A stretch of DNA of 64,000 bases from Panagrolaimus kolymaensis. Taxonomy: Eukaryota > Nematoda > Chromadorea > Rhabditida > Panagrolaimidae. Below are positions 15,102-25,561 of this stretch, piece after piece (position 1 is the first letter of the stretch; each line of letters begins with the position of its first letter). The stretch lies in contig JAJQJQ010000015.1 of NCBI GenBank assembly GCA_028622995.1, forward strand, positions 1,302,001 to 1,366,000. The letters run 5' to 3'. Below the pieces are notes generated by a model that was not told where the DNA came from, did not search any database, and was given only the letters and a program-made list of their open reading frames with translations. The position numbers and the translations under genes are program-made.

Positions 15102-15716
15102 ATAATTTATAGTTACGTTCACCTCGAAGTGATCGTTTACATAGATAGAGAAGGAGGAGGTCCGTTAATAAATTATGGATGTTGGTTGAAGGACATAATT
15201 GGTATGCGATTCAAAACCTTGTTGGGAATAGTCTTTAAAAATCATATAATAAATATTTGGATAAAAAAATCCATCTGCTTTATTGAACACTGTAACTCAA
15301 AACGTGAATCAGCAATTTTTTAATGTTATTCTTTTTTTTCAAACCCAAATATCTTGTTGATGAGCTCAATGATTGAAAAAAAAAGTGGAGTTCGATTATT
15401 TAGCAAAATTATTAATCTACAAGATTTTTAAAACAGAAAAAATAATTTGGATTTATTTGATTTTTTCCCAAGGCTTTAACCTTAAAAAAGATTTTTTAAG
15501 TGTAAAACAATAAATTTAAATATTCCTAACTTCATTGAATAGGTAATTTGTAAGAAAATGGATTGAAAAACATGTGTAAAAATATATAATAAATGATTTA
15601 GATAATCCACTATTTTATTTTCTTTCAAAATTGCCCAAATAAAATGAAAATTTAACTCAAAATTCACCAAAAAGTTCACTTTCATATAGTCCAAAAAAGT
15701 TGTTATATAATTACCG

Positions 15717-15788
15717 GGTTTTCTGGCGCAGTGGAATTTTTGCAAGACGTTGTAGAATTTTCGCTGGGTTCGAATCCCGGTACACACA
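15717..15788 (+). repeat. tRNA-derived element, copy 1
   Basis: TGGCGCAGTGG (A box, from 15724) and an exact B box GGTTCGAATCC (15767-15777) are spaced as in a tRNA gene. The T stem CTGGG/CCCGG pairs perfectly. The acceptor ends (GGTTTTC against TACACAC) and the anticodon arm do not pair, so it cannot fold as a normal tRNA. A pseudo-tRNA or the head of a tRNA-derived SINE is the best reading. The internal Pol III promoter could still be active. Confidence 0.6.
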
Positions 15789-15852
15789 CCACACACAAAC
15801 ACCACACACCACACACCCACACACAAACACCACCACACACCACAACACAAAA
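15782..15852 (+). repeat. CA-rich microsatellite, copy 1
   Basis: An interrupted (CA)n/(CACAC-C)n tract sits directly against the 3' end of the tRNA-derived element, a position where SINEs often end in a simple repeat. Copy 2 in the tandem duplicate is about 8 bp longer, which is the main difference between the two 3.3 kb copies. Confidence 0.85.
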
Positions 15853-16374
15853 TTTTTGATTTTTTTGGCTTATTTAAATTTCTGGTTTATCATAATAATT
15901 AATTGTACAAATTCTTTTTAATGTTTTAACATTATTGATGCATGTTTTCACTACAAAAAAACCAAAAACAGTCTGTTGAGTGTTGAAGGATTTTAGAAGT
16001 TTTAATTATGAAACAAATTTTTTTTTGCCCCTTCAGCAGATCTTATTTTTTCTTGTTTTTAATTATTTTTCTTGAAATAATTTCATGCAAATACAAGACA
16101 TTTCAGAAATGGCTGCTGCGAAAAAAACAATTTCCAGCCATACCAATGTATGCATCAAACATAGAGGAAGAAGACGTTAGTGAATCACGTTTTGAATTAT
16201 GTCTTGAATTGGACATATAGTTTTTTTGAACCAATTATTTTTAATAAAATATTTTAAAATTAATCCCAACGGGGTTTTAAATCGCATGCACGGGAAGCAC
16301 CTCAAATGTGATCCATTTATTTTTTGAACACATCCATCAACCATAGAAGAACAAAATTCAAAACAAAAAAAAAC

Positions 16375-16496
16375 TATTTGAATAAGAAAAAAAATTCCAG
16401 GGCAAAAGTGCTTTATTTTTATCATTTTTTATGCATTTTTACACCCATTTTCAATAATATTTTTCCAAACGGATCCTATGATGGCGATTTGGAAGC
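16375..16496 (+). repeat. Dispersed repeat, copy R2
   Basis: A second direct copy of the 120-bp repeat, from CTATTTGAATAAG through GGCAAAAGTGCTT to GCGATTTGGAAGC. It is closer to the inverted copy R3 than to R1 around the GGATCCTA segment. Its duplicate is at 19859-19980. Confidence 0.7.
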
Positions 16497-17179
16497 AACC
16501 AAAAATTATCACTTTAAGCAAACAATGCTTTGATAAAGGAAAATAAATTCCAAACACAAAAGTAAGTAATCTTTTAAAAAATTTTGTTTATCAGAAGTGA
16601 TAAATCACATAAAAACCTACAAAAATCGATCCATTATTGCTTAGTGAAATAAAAGGCTCAGATCGAGCTATGTGGCTTTGAACATAAAATACATATGTTA
16701 GTGAGTATGAAACTTCGAGGTTTCATATCTCTTTAATTGAGGCATCGAGTTAAAAACGACATAAATTTTCATGGTTAAAAAAATAAATAAAAAATATGTG
16801 GAAAAGAAAAAAAATAGTCGCAATTCAAAAATTTTGATTTCCTGAACTACCGAACACATGTATCAAGCTTTGAGGCACGACAATAGTGAATCACGGTTTG
16901 AGTTAGAAGTTTTAATTAGGAAACAAATAATTTTTTCCACTTCAGCAGATCTTATTTTTTATTCTTTTTCTTTGCTTTTTTTCAAAAAAATTCAAGCAAA
17001 TAAAAGACATATCAAAAATGGCTGCAAACAAATCAAAAACAATCATTTTAATATCTTAATCTTATTTAAAACGTTTTGATTCATAAATTTAGAATGCTGA
17101 TTGATTTATTAATTGAGACAGTAATATTTACAATAAATTATTAATTACATTATTATTAAATACAAACAATATTAAATAT

Positions 17180-18261
17180 TTATTTTTTACCTAAGAGACC
17201 ACTTAAAAGTCCACCACCACTTCCACCACTGCCACCACCACTGCCACCACCAAGGAGGCCACCCAAAAGACCACCATTACCTCCACTGCCACCTAATACT
17301 CCACCTAAGATGCCATTATTTCCCAATAATCCACCCAAAAGTCCATCATCTTCCAAAATGCTTGATAATAAACCTTCAGGACTTAAAAGGCCATCCAATA
17401 AATCAGTTCCAAGAAGACCACCGGTTAGGATGTTTAAAAGTTTTTTAACGGTTTCAACAATTCCAGTTAAACCATTTCCAAGTAAACCATTAAGGATGCT
17501 ATCAACTTGGAGGAGACCTTTAAGATTGAGATTATTAAGATTGAGGAGGCTTCCAAGATCTTTTAAAAGTTGATCAAGGAGTTTTTGAATATTGGTGAGA
17601 AGATTAGAAACTAAATTTCCAATAGCTTTATCTTGATCAAGCAAAGTCAATGCGTCATTATTGATGATGTCCTACAATTTAATTATTATTTTTTATGCTT
17701 GCATTGATTTGAACTTAAAGCAAGTTGTTTAACAAAATCTCCAAGTTCGGGTGAAAGGTTATTAGCAATTTTTTGTACGCTATCAAGGGTTGATCCAACT
17801 TTACCTTGAACATCTTCCTTAATGGAATTATATAAATTTGTAAGGTTGACATCTTTTTGTCCGCTAACCCAACCATCAATTTCTTGTAAAATTCCTGAAT
17901 GAGTCAAATTTTCATTTGCAAGTAATTTAGATAATTCATCCAATTGAATTTGTGATAAACCGGGAAGTAATTGTTCAAGAATGTTTATGACTTGATCGAG
18001 AAGTACACGAACCACTCGAACTACATCTCCAACAAGGCCATCCAAACCAGCATTAAGGGGCAAAACTTTAAGAATGGATAAAATTCCATCAGGGCCACCT
18101 AATAAACCATCTAATCCACCAGCAAGTCCAGCTGAACCAGATGTATCAGAAGGTAATGATGGAACAGTTACTCCGCCGCCGCCGCCGCCGCGACCGCCAC
18201 CAAGAAGACCTCCAAGTAAATTATCTGTTGGTGCTGGTTTTTTTCTCGCAATTTCTTGCAT
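17180..18261 (-). CDS. Gly/Leu-rich helical protein, copy 1
   Basis: Two coding exons: about 18261 (possibly 18327) to 17734, then 17671-17180, joined by a GTTAAAC...TTGTAG intron in phase 0. I chose this intron because it alone connects both open frames. The product is about 340 aa. It has GLLGG-type repeats near both ends (LLGGLLGGG and GGLLGGLLGGGSGGG), separated by amphipathic stretches rich in Leu, Asp and Val (DQVINILEQLLPGL, SNLLTNIQKLLDQLLKDL). The open frame extends upstream of the first ATG to an acceptor TTTTTAG at 18328, so an unseen first exon, perhaps carrying a signal peptide, is likely. No known family was recognised. The composition suggests a secreted structural or surface-active protein, which is only an inference. 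Duplicated exactly at 20664-21745. Confidence 0.6.
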
Positions 18262-18297
18262 CAACGCTTGATGCTTGTGTTTACAAGGAAAATGAAG

Positions 18298-18420
18298 GCT
18301 TCCAAATCGGCCTGTTAGGATCTGATTCTAAAAATATCATTGAAAACGGATGTAAAAATGCATAATTAATGAGAAAAATAAAGCACTTTTCTTCTGGAAT
18401 TTTTTTTCTAATTCAAAACG
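18298..18420 (-). repeat. Dispersed repeat, inverted copy R3
   Basis: The reverse complement of this segment matches R1 and R2 over about 120 bp. It overlaps the 5' part of the Gly/Leu-rich gene's first visible exon. Just beyond it (18421-18467) is a diverged second copy of that exon's start, reading ATGCCAGAAATTGAGAG against ATGCAAGAAATTGCGAG. A short segment containing the gene's 5' end has therefore been copied locally. Confidence 0.65.
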
Positions 18421-19192
18421 TTTTTTTCTCTCAATTTCTGGCATCAACTCTTGATACAAGTGTTCATAACAAGCTTATTAAAATCATATTAAATTATTCT
18501 TGTTAAAAAAAAAATTCTTTAAAAATCAAATCCCGACTAATTTTTATGTGCTGAAATCTGAAAATCAATACAGTTGCCAGCATTTTCCATCAACAAAAAT
18601 AGTTATGTTCATCTCGAAGTGATCGTGTACATCGTGTCCATTAATAAATTATGGATGTTGGTTGAAGGACATAATTGGTATGCGATTCAAAACCTTGTTG
18701 GGAATAGTCTTTAAAAATCATATAATAAATATTTGGATAAAAAAATCCATCTGCTTTATTGAACACTGTAACTCAAAACGTGAATCAGCAATTTTTTAAT
18801 GTTATTCTTTTTTTTCAAACCCAAATATCTTGTTGATGAGCTCAATGATTGAAAAAAAAAGTGGAGTTCGATTATTTAGCAAAATTATTAATCTACAAGA
18901 TTTTTAAAACAGAAAAAATAATTTGGATTTATTTGATTTTTTCCCAAGGCTTTAACCTTAAAAAAGATTTTTTAAGTGTAAAACAATAAATTTAAATATT
19001 CCTAACTTCATTGAATAGGTAATTTGTAAGAAAATGGATTGAAAAACATGTGTAAAAATATATAATAAATGATTTAGATAATCCACTATTTTATTTTCTT
19101 TCAAAATTGCCCAAATAAAATGAAAATTTAACTCAAAATTCACCAAAAAGTTCACTTTCATATAGTCCAAAAAAGTTGTTATATAATTACCG

Positions 19193-19264
19193 GGTTTTCT
19201 GGCGCAGTGGAATTTTTGCAAGACGTTGTAGAATTTTCGCTGGGTTCGAATCCCGGTACACACA
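19193..19264 (+). repeat. tRNA-derived element, copy 2
   Basis: Identical to the element at 15717-15788, with the same A box and exact B box, again followed by a CA-rich microsatellite (about 19258-19336). Confidence 0.6.
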
Positions 19265-19858
19265 CCACACACCCACACACAAACACCACACACCACACAC
19301 CCACACACAAACACCACCACACACCACAACACAAAATTTTTGATTTTTTTGGCTTATTTAAATTTCTGGTTTATCATAATAATTAATTGTACAAATTCTT
19401 TTTAATGTTTTAACATTATTGATGCATGTTTTCACTACAAAAAAACCAAAAACAGTCTGTTGAGTGTTGAAGGATTTTAGAAGTTTTAATTATGAAACAA
19501 ATTTTTTTTTGCCCCTTCAGCAGATCTTATTTTTTCTTGTTTTTAATTATTTTTCTTGAAATAATTTCATGCAAATACAAGACATTTCAGAAATGGCTGC
19601 TGCGAAAAAAACAATTTCCAGCCATACCAATGTATGCATCAAACATAGAGGAAGAAGACGTTAGTGAATCACGTTTTGAATTATGTCTTGAATTGGACAT
19701 ATAGTTTTTTTGAACCAATTATTTTTAATAAAATATTTTAAAATTAATCCCAACGGGGTTTTAAATCGCATGCACGGGAAGCACCTCAAATGTGATCCAT
19801 TTATTTTTTGAACACATCCATCAACCATAGAAGAACAAAATTCAAAACAAAAAAAAAC

Positions 19859-19980
19859 TATTTGAATAAGAAAAAAAATTCCAGGGCAAAAGTGCTTTAT
19901 TTTTATCATTTTTTATGCATTTTTACACCCATTTTCAATAATATTTTTCCAAACGGATCCTATGATGGCGATTTGGAAGC
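19859..19980 (+). repeat. Dispersed repeat, copy R2 in the second unit
   Basis: Duplicate of the repeat at 16375-16496, carried along with the 3.3 kb tandem duplication. Confidence 0.7.
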
Positions 19981-20663
19981 AACCAAAAATTATCACTTTA
20001 AGCAAACAATGCTTTGATAAAGGAAAATAAATTCCAAACACAAAAGTAAGTAATCTTTTAAAAAATTTTGTTTATCAGAAGTGATAAATCACATAAAAAC
20101 CTACAAAAATCGATCCATTATTGCTTAGTGAAATAAAAGGCTCAGATCGAGCTATGTGGCTTTGAACATAAAATACATATGTTAGTGAGTATGAAACTTC
20201 GAGGTTTCATATCTCTTTAATTGAGGCATCGAGTTAAAAACGACATAAATTTTCATGGTTAAAAAAATAAATAAAAAATATGTGGAAAAGAAAAAAAATA
20301 GTCGCAATTCAAAAATTTTGATTTCCTGAACTACCGAACACATGTATCAAGCTTTGAGGCACGACAATAGTGAATCACGGTTTGAGTTAGAAGTTTTAAT
20401 TAGGAAACAAATAATTTTTTCCACTTCAGCAGATCTTATTTTTTATTCTTTTTCTTTGCTTTTTTTCAAAAAAATTCAAGCAAATAAAAGACATATCAAA
20501 AATGGCTGCAAACAAATCAAAAACAATCATTTTAATATCTTAATCTTATTTAAAACGTTTTGATTCATAAATTTAGAATGCTGATTGATTTATTAATTGA
20601 GACAGTAATATTTACAATAAATTATTAATTACATTATTATTAAATACAAACAATATTAAATAT

Positions 20664-21745
20664 TTATTTTTTACCTAAGAGACCACTTAAAAGTCCACCA
20701 CCACTTCCACCACTGCCACCACCACTGCCACCACCAAGGAGGCCACCCAAAAGACCACCATTACCTCCACTGCCACCTAATACTCCACCTAAGATGCCAT
20801 TATTTCCCAATAATCCACCCAAAAGTCCATCATCTTCCAAAATGCTTGATAATAAACCTTCAGGACTTAAAAGGCCATCCAATAAATCAGTTCCAAGAAG
20901 ACCACCGGTTAGGATGTTTAAAAGTTTTTTAACGGTTTCAACAATTCCAGTTAAACCATTTCCAAGTAAACCATTAAGGATGCTATCAACTTGGAGGAGA
21001 CCTTTAAGATTGAGATTATTAAGATTGAGGAGGCTTCCAAGATCTTTTAAAAGTTGATCAAGGAGTTTTTGAATATTGGTGAGAAGATTAGAAACTAAAT
21101 TTCCAATAGCTTTATCTTGATCAAGCAAAGTCAATGCGTCATTATTGATGATGTCCTACAATTTAATTATTATTTTTTATGCTTGCATTGATTTGAACTT
21201 AAAGCAAGTTGTTTAACAAAATCTCCAAGTTCGGGTGAAAGGTTATTAGCAATTTTTTGTACGCTATCAAGGGTTGATCCAACTTTACCTTGAACATCTT
21301 CCTTAATGGAATTATATAAATTTGTAAGGTTGACATCTTTTTGTCCGCTAACCCAACCATCAATTTCTTGTAAAATTCCTGAATGAGTCAAATTTTCATT
21401 TGCAAGTAATTTAGATAATTCATCCAATTGAATTTGTGATAAACCGGGAAGTAATTGTTCAAGAATGTTTATGACTTGATCGAGAAGTACACGAACCACT
21501 CGAACTACATCTCCAACAAGGCCATCCAAACCAGCATTAAGGGGCAAAACTTTAAGAATGGATAAAATTCCATCAGGGCCACCTAATAAACCATCTAATC
21601 CACCAGCAAGTCCAGCTGAACCAGATGTATCAGAAGGTAATGATGGAACAGTTACTCCGCCGCCGCCGCCGCCGCGACCGCCACCAAGAAGACCTCCAAG
21701 TAAATTATCTGTTGGTGCTGGTTTTTTTCTCGCAATTTCTTGCAT
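20664..21745 (-). CDS. Gly/Leu-rich helical protein, copy 2
   Basis: Exact protein duplicate of the gene at 17180-18261, offset by 3484 bp. Exons are about 21745 (or 21811) to 21218 and 21155-20664, with the same GTTAAAC...TTGTAG intron. A GC-rich CCGCCGCCG tract encodes the poly-Gly run near the N-terminus in both copies. No difference in protein sequence was seen, so either both are functional and very young, or one copy is an assembly duplicate. Confidence 0.58.
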
Positions 21746-21781
21746 CAACGCTTGATGCTTGTGTTTACAAGGAAAATGAAG

Positions 21782-21904
21782 GCTTCCAAATCGGCCTGTT
21801 AGGATCTGATTCTAAAAATATCATTGAAAACGGATGTAAAAATGCATAATTAATGAGAAAAATAAAGCACTTTTCTTCTGGAATTTTTTTTCTAATTCAA
21901 AACG
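21782..21904 (-). repeat. Dispersed repeat, inverted copy R3 in the second unit
   Basis: Duplicate of 18298-18420. After it, the second unit ends at 21957 and unique sequence begins. Confidence 0.65.
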
Positions 21905-22265
21905 TTTTTTTCTCTCAATTTCTGGCATCAACTCTTGATACAAGTGTTCATAACAAGTGGCCGAAAACTGACTCATTAATACTCCTGATTTATGTATCGT
22001 TTTTATGTCAAAAACTTCTCCACGACAGTAAGTGTATGTCTAAATAAAAAGATATAAACTCGATGTTGAAATTAAACTAATCAATAAACATATCTCATTT
22101 CTTATGCTAAATCGTAAACTTTTCTTTAAATCATAAATATCACGACATGTAAACAATGTTTAAAAAGAAGCCCAAATTGTAATACATATTTATTATGTGA
22201 AAATAAAAACAAACAAAAAAAATCAACAATAATATTTTAGCAGAAGAAAAGAAGCAGCTTTGAAT

Positions 22266-23269
22266 TTAATAATCGCTGTCGTAATCTAATTCGTCAATTG
22301 GGGTATCTTCCAAATCAGCACTTTTGGTATTTGTTAAATAAGTACAAGTTTCAGGAGAAATTTTATGCCCAACGCGACATTCAGAACGTACAGGACAAAA
22401 ATTGCAAATAGCATAAGTTGGACCATTTTCACCAGCTTTTAATTGACGATACCGATAATATCCTTCAGCTTATGTTTTGTAAATACAATTACGCTTCCAT
22501 GCTAGATTCAATATGTAATTAACATCGTCATCAGGTACAGCAACAGTACATATATTTTTGGATTTAATGTATTCAGCGATTTCAGAAACCTGAGCACAGC
22601 TTGCTTTTAATACATCAAGCTTTTTAGGTTTTTCAGTCAAAGCGTTTCTATAATTCTTCTAAAAAAGGATCTTATTACAAAAAATTGAAAAGTAAAAACA
22701 ACAAACCTTAAAATAAGCAACACTAACATCCATTAAAGTTTGAACCAAATTCGAGTCTACTTCCTGATTCGAATAAAACACATCGCCGCTTACACTTTCA
22801 TCAGCTTCAATATTATTTAATAACATGTAACATTTTCGAGTTGTTCCAACAGCTTTTATTGCTTTAACATGCTTTTTCTTTTCTAATGTTTTCAGCAGCC
22901 GTTTCATTTGAGCTTCGGATAATCCACTTCTTTCTCTTGTGTCTTTAATCCATATAATCTTTGAGCCTGACTCCTTCAATTAGCGAAAAAAAAAATAAAG
23001 GTTACAGTTTTAATTTTATTTAATTATAAACTTACTAATTGTTCTTCATAAGTGAAATCAGCCACTTGTGTTCCTTTTGTAAGTCGAAGTATAAATATTC
23101 CACCAGCACTTGGTTGAAACATTTCCACAGTTTTTGTTTGAAAGAAGTTTATTTTGATAACTTTATTCACGGATTCATCTTGGCACAGTTCTTTTAATTG
23201 TTTACTTGGAACTCCATCAGGATTTTTTTTAAGTGCAGCCAAAATACGAGCTTCTGAAGTTGAAGTCAT
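22266..23269 (-). CDS. RNA polymerase III subunit RPC6 (POLR3F/RPC34 type), with an in-frame TAA
   Basis: Three exons: 23269-23036, 22973-22707 and 22658-22266, about 297 codons (human RPC6 is 316 aa). It holds tandem winged-helix domains: the first in exon 1 (MTSTSEARILAALKKNPDGV onward) and the second from SGSKIIWIKDTRERSGL through KAIKAVGTTRKCYML. It ends with the conserved C-terminal cysteine cluster CNFCPVRSECRVGHKISPETC, the proposed iron-sulphur site of RPC6. This subunit joins RPC3 and RPC7 in the Pol III initiation subcomplex. In exon 3 a TAA at 22470-22472 interrupts the frame between NCIYKT and AEGYYRYRQL, although homology continues on both sides. If real, it removes the cysteine cluster; CAA to TAA is a simple explanation. 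An AG acceptor (TTTTTCAG) lies 3 bp before the ATG. Confidence 0.82.
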
Positions 23270-23554
23270 GCCTGAAAAAGAAATTATAATATAAAGGTTA
23301 AAATTAAAGTAACATTTAAAAAAAGATTTATGAAACAATAAAATGATAGTCGGGAACGTCATTAAAAGTAAATAAAAAGTTAAAAATCAAACTTCAATAC
23401 GCATACATGACGCGGCTTTGGTTCGTCAGTTTGAAAGGGTGGCTTGTTTGACGATAAACTTACAGGAAATCGCTAACATTAGAAGAGGCACTCGTTTCTA
23501 AAAGTGTCTCAAAATCGCATAATATACTTTCTTCACTTTCTAATGTTGGCAAAC

Positions 23555-25357
23555 CTTAAAATGTTCATAGTAATCCAAAAGAAATTGATATTGACCAGAT
23601 TTTAATGCTAATGAATCGATGACAAGATGCATTCCAAGAGGATCAGAAGGGTTTTTTAGAAGGATAAATTTAGCAACATTTAATGCAGTTAAAAAGCATC
23701 GACGTTTGATAAGAGATTTAAGATGTTTAAATAGGAGGAGAAACTGAAAAAGTTAAAGTAAACAAAGTTAAATGAAGAAAAAAAATTACAAAGGCTCTAT
23801 TTTCACGCATCAGAATTGGACAAAAAAGCCAAACTTAGACTGTCCCTTTAATCGGCGATCATTTCTCTTTGTAGTTTATTTGAAAATGGTTAGTGCACGT
23901 CAAAAAATTTCAAATGCCGTTGAACGAGCTATCAATGTATAAATTAGCAATGAACTTTACGCATTCTATCAAAATCTCGCTAAGAGTGCATTCTTTGGTA
24001 ACACTAATATGCTCTTCCTGGTGCAACAGCATATTTTCAAAATCAATCTATGGAAGAACGTCAACATGCTCAAAAAGTTATAGACTATTTGAATGATCGA
24101 GGTGGTAAAGTTAAATTTATTAGCATTCAAGTAAGATTGTATTTGTTTTTTTATGCAGCTATAAACAACTTTTTAAATTTTTAGAAGCCTACAGAAGGAT
24201 GGAGAACTTTATTACAAGCTATTCAATGTGCAGTTTTCTTGGAAAAGAAAAACAATACAGCTTTATTGAGCCTTCATCGTGTCGCTTCAGAAAATAATGA
24301 TCCTTATGTTAGTTTATGACTTTTCAAAGTAATTTTAAAACCACTTTTTTAGTTAACAAACTTTTTGGCAGAATACTACCTTCGCGAGCAAGTCATTGAA
24401 ATTCAAGAAATGACTCGGAAAGCAAATCAACTTCGACGCATTGGGAGCGGATTGGGTGAACATATCTTTGATCGGGAATTACTTCAAGAAATTCAAGAAA
24501 AGGCTAACAAAAAAGATTAAAAATTTACTCAAATTTTTGTGTAAACTAAACTGATTGTAAAAAATGAATAATATTACCTGATAAGTTTCTTGCTTCATGA
24601 GCATCATCATGTTGAGCAAGCTGTTCGGCAATGATGAGTAAAGTATCAACATGAAAACGAGAAACTTCTAATATTGCTTGCTAAAATTAGTTGTTTTGTT
24701 AATAATGCACCAAGGAAAAAACTTACAAAATTAGGAGCAGCATGTCATGTTCAGCAATATCCCAAAACATTTGTTGAGTTTCTTTATAACCAGAATTATG
24801 TTCAAATCGATAATATTTTACGCTTTCTTTTGGACCATCAATATCAGAAGCAACAGTAATACCAGAGTTGAAAGCAGGAGGCCATTGAGGTTTCTTTGGA
24901 ACAATTCTAAATGATGAAACCTTTTTACCGCCTTTTCCCTTTTGCTGGGATGATGGTGGCCTAAAAGAAGGGCCAAGAATCTTTCTCAATTCACCCTCAA
25001 AATTCAAATCAGCATATGTTATTTTCAAAAGCTCTGCCATTTTTTCCAAGATTTTGCCTTTGTTTCTTTATCACCCATTGGTTTTTGATCCACTGGTTCA
25101 TCTTGTTGTTGTGGCTTCTTTTTCTTTTTGTTGCTTTTCTTGTTTTTCTTTTTTTCAACAACAGGCGGAGGTTGAAATTCAGATTCTGATTCAATATCCT
25201 TCTGGCTTCCAGATTCATCAGCAGATTCTTCCAATAAAGCAAATTTATTAACACGTTTTGAAGGCAAGACAGCATCATCTTCACTTCCTTCTTGTGATAA
25301 TTTTTCACGTTGAATATCCCCTTCAAGAGCCATGTTCTTTAATTGTTTTTTAGACAT
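23555..25357 (-). pseudogene. Broken TCF25/NULP1-like gene
   Basis: The frame starts at 25357 (MSKKQLKNMALEGDIQ), with a long Lys-rich, Asp/Glu-rich N-terminus. At about 25040 a one-base deletion shifts to the frame reading MAELLKITYADLNFEGELRK, and a second one-base deletion lies at about 24750 before HAAPNF. The next exon (ILEVSRFHVDTLLIIAEQLA, ending about 24580) and a distal exon at 23743-23555 (SLIKRRCFLTALNVAKFILL) match TCF25 of animals in order. The central exon between them is missing apart from a short piece near 23800 (CPILMRENRAF), and about 300 C-terminal residues are absent. TCF25 acts in ribosome-associated quality control. With two frameshifts, a lost centre and a lost C-terminus, this copy is probably non-functional. 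A ferritin remnant occupies the interior on the other strand. Confidence 0.75.
23886..24520 (+). pseudogene. Decayed ferritin (heavy-chain type) gene
   Basis: Three exons: 23886-24130, 24185-24307 and 24353-24520. The sequence follows ferritin heavy chains from MVSARQKISNAVERAIN to GLGEHIFDRELLQ. Ferroxidase ligands are still recognisable: Glu in NELYAFY, Glu and His in MEERQHAQ, Glu in FLEKKNN and Gln in YLREQVIEI. Two lesions interrupt exon 1: a TAA at 23940-23942, where ferritins have Gln (CAA to TAA), and a frameshift at about 24008 before LPGATAYFQNQ. Introns are retained, so it is not a processed retrocopy. Downstream of the shift, exons 2 and 3 are intact, which points to recent inactivation or sequence error. 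It lies antisense inside the TCF25 remnant. Confidence 0.8.
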
Positions 25358-25561
25358 TTTTTTTCCTAAATAAAATGTACATCAAAGCTATTGATAGAGT
25401 GAAACAACGTTAAAGACATTAATGGTAGTAAACCAAAGTAATAAAAAAATACAAAAGAACAAATAAAAATTTATTGAAATTAGCAGAACAAAATAATAAA
25501 ATAATGCACAGTTATCTATACTGAGTTTCCTAACAAAAAATACACTAAACGTTTTTACAAA

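Larger units (their letters stand above)
15164..18473 (+). repeat. Tandem duplication, copy 1 (about 3.3 kb)
   Basis: The sequence from TTAATAAATTATGGATG at 15164 to TTCATAACAAG at 18473 reappears almost unchanged at 18640-21957. The offset is 3476 bp before the CA microsatellite and 3484 bp after it, so the copies differ chiefly by an 8-bp change in that microsatellite. Homology continues in weaker form upstream (15109-15163 against 18598-18639), where copy 2 has a small deletion. The unit contains a tRNA-like element, repeat R2, a Gly/Leu-rich gene and inverted repeat R3. It is either a very recent duplication or an assembly duplicate. Confidence 0.9.
18640..21957 (+). repeat. Tandem duplication, copy 2 (about 3.3 kb)
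   Basis: Second copy of the unit at 15164-18473. Predicted proteins from both copies are identical over every comparable reading frame inside the unit. The 3' boundary is sharp: after TTCATAACAAG copy 1 continues CTTATTAAAATC, whereas copy 2 continues TGGCCGAAAACTG. The 166 bp between copies (18474-18639) carry no gene. Confidence 0.9.

Noticed and set aside
15717..15788. A functional tRNA gene
   Set aside because: Acceptor and anticodon stems do not pair although the Pol III boxes are present.
15482..15850. Open frame reading through the tRNA-like element and CA repeat (and its duplicate at 18958-19332)
   Set aside because: The long frame results from the CA repeat and low-complexity flanks; no conservation signal other than the duplication itself.
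16008..16220. Small duplicated open frames at 16008-16220 and 19492-19704
   Set aside because: Identical only because the whole 3.3 kb unit is duplicated; no domain or splice evidence.
22240..24520. An altered genetic code with TAA as Gln
   Set aside because: Intact genes here (ferritin exon 3, RPC6, M20 peptidase, Srt receptor) end at TAA exactly where homologues end, so TAA acts as stop.
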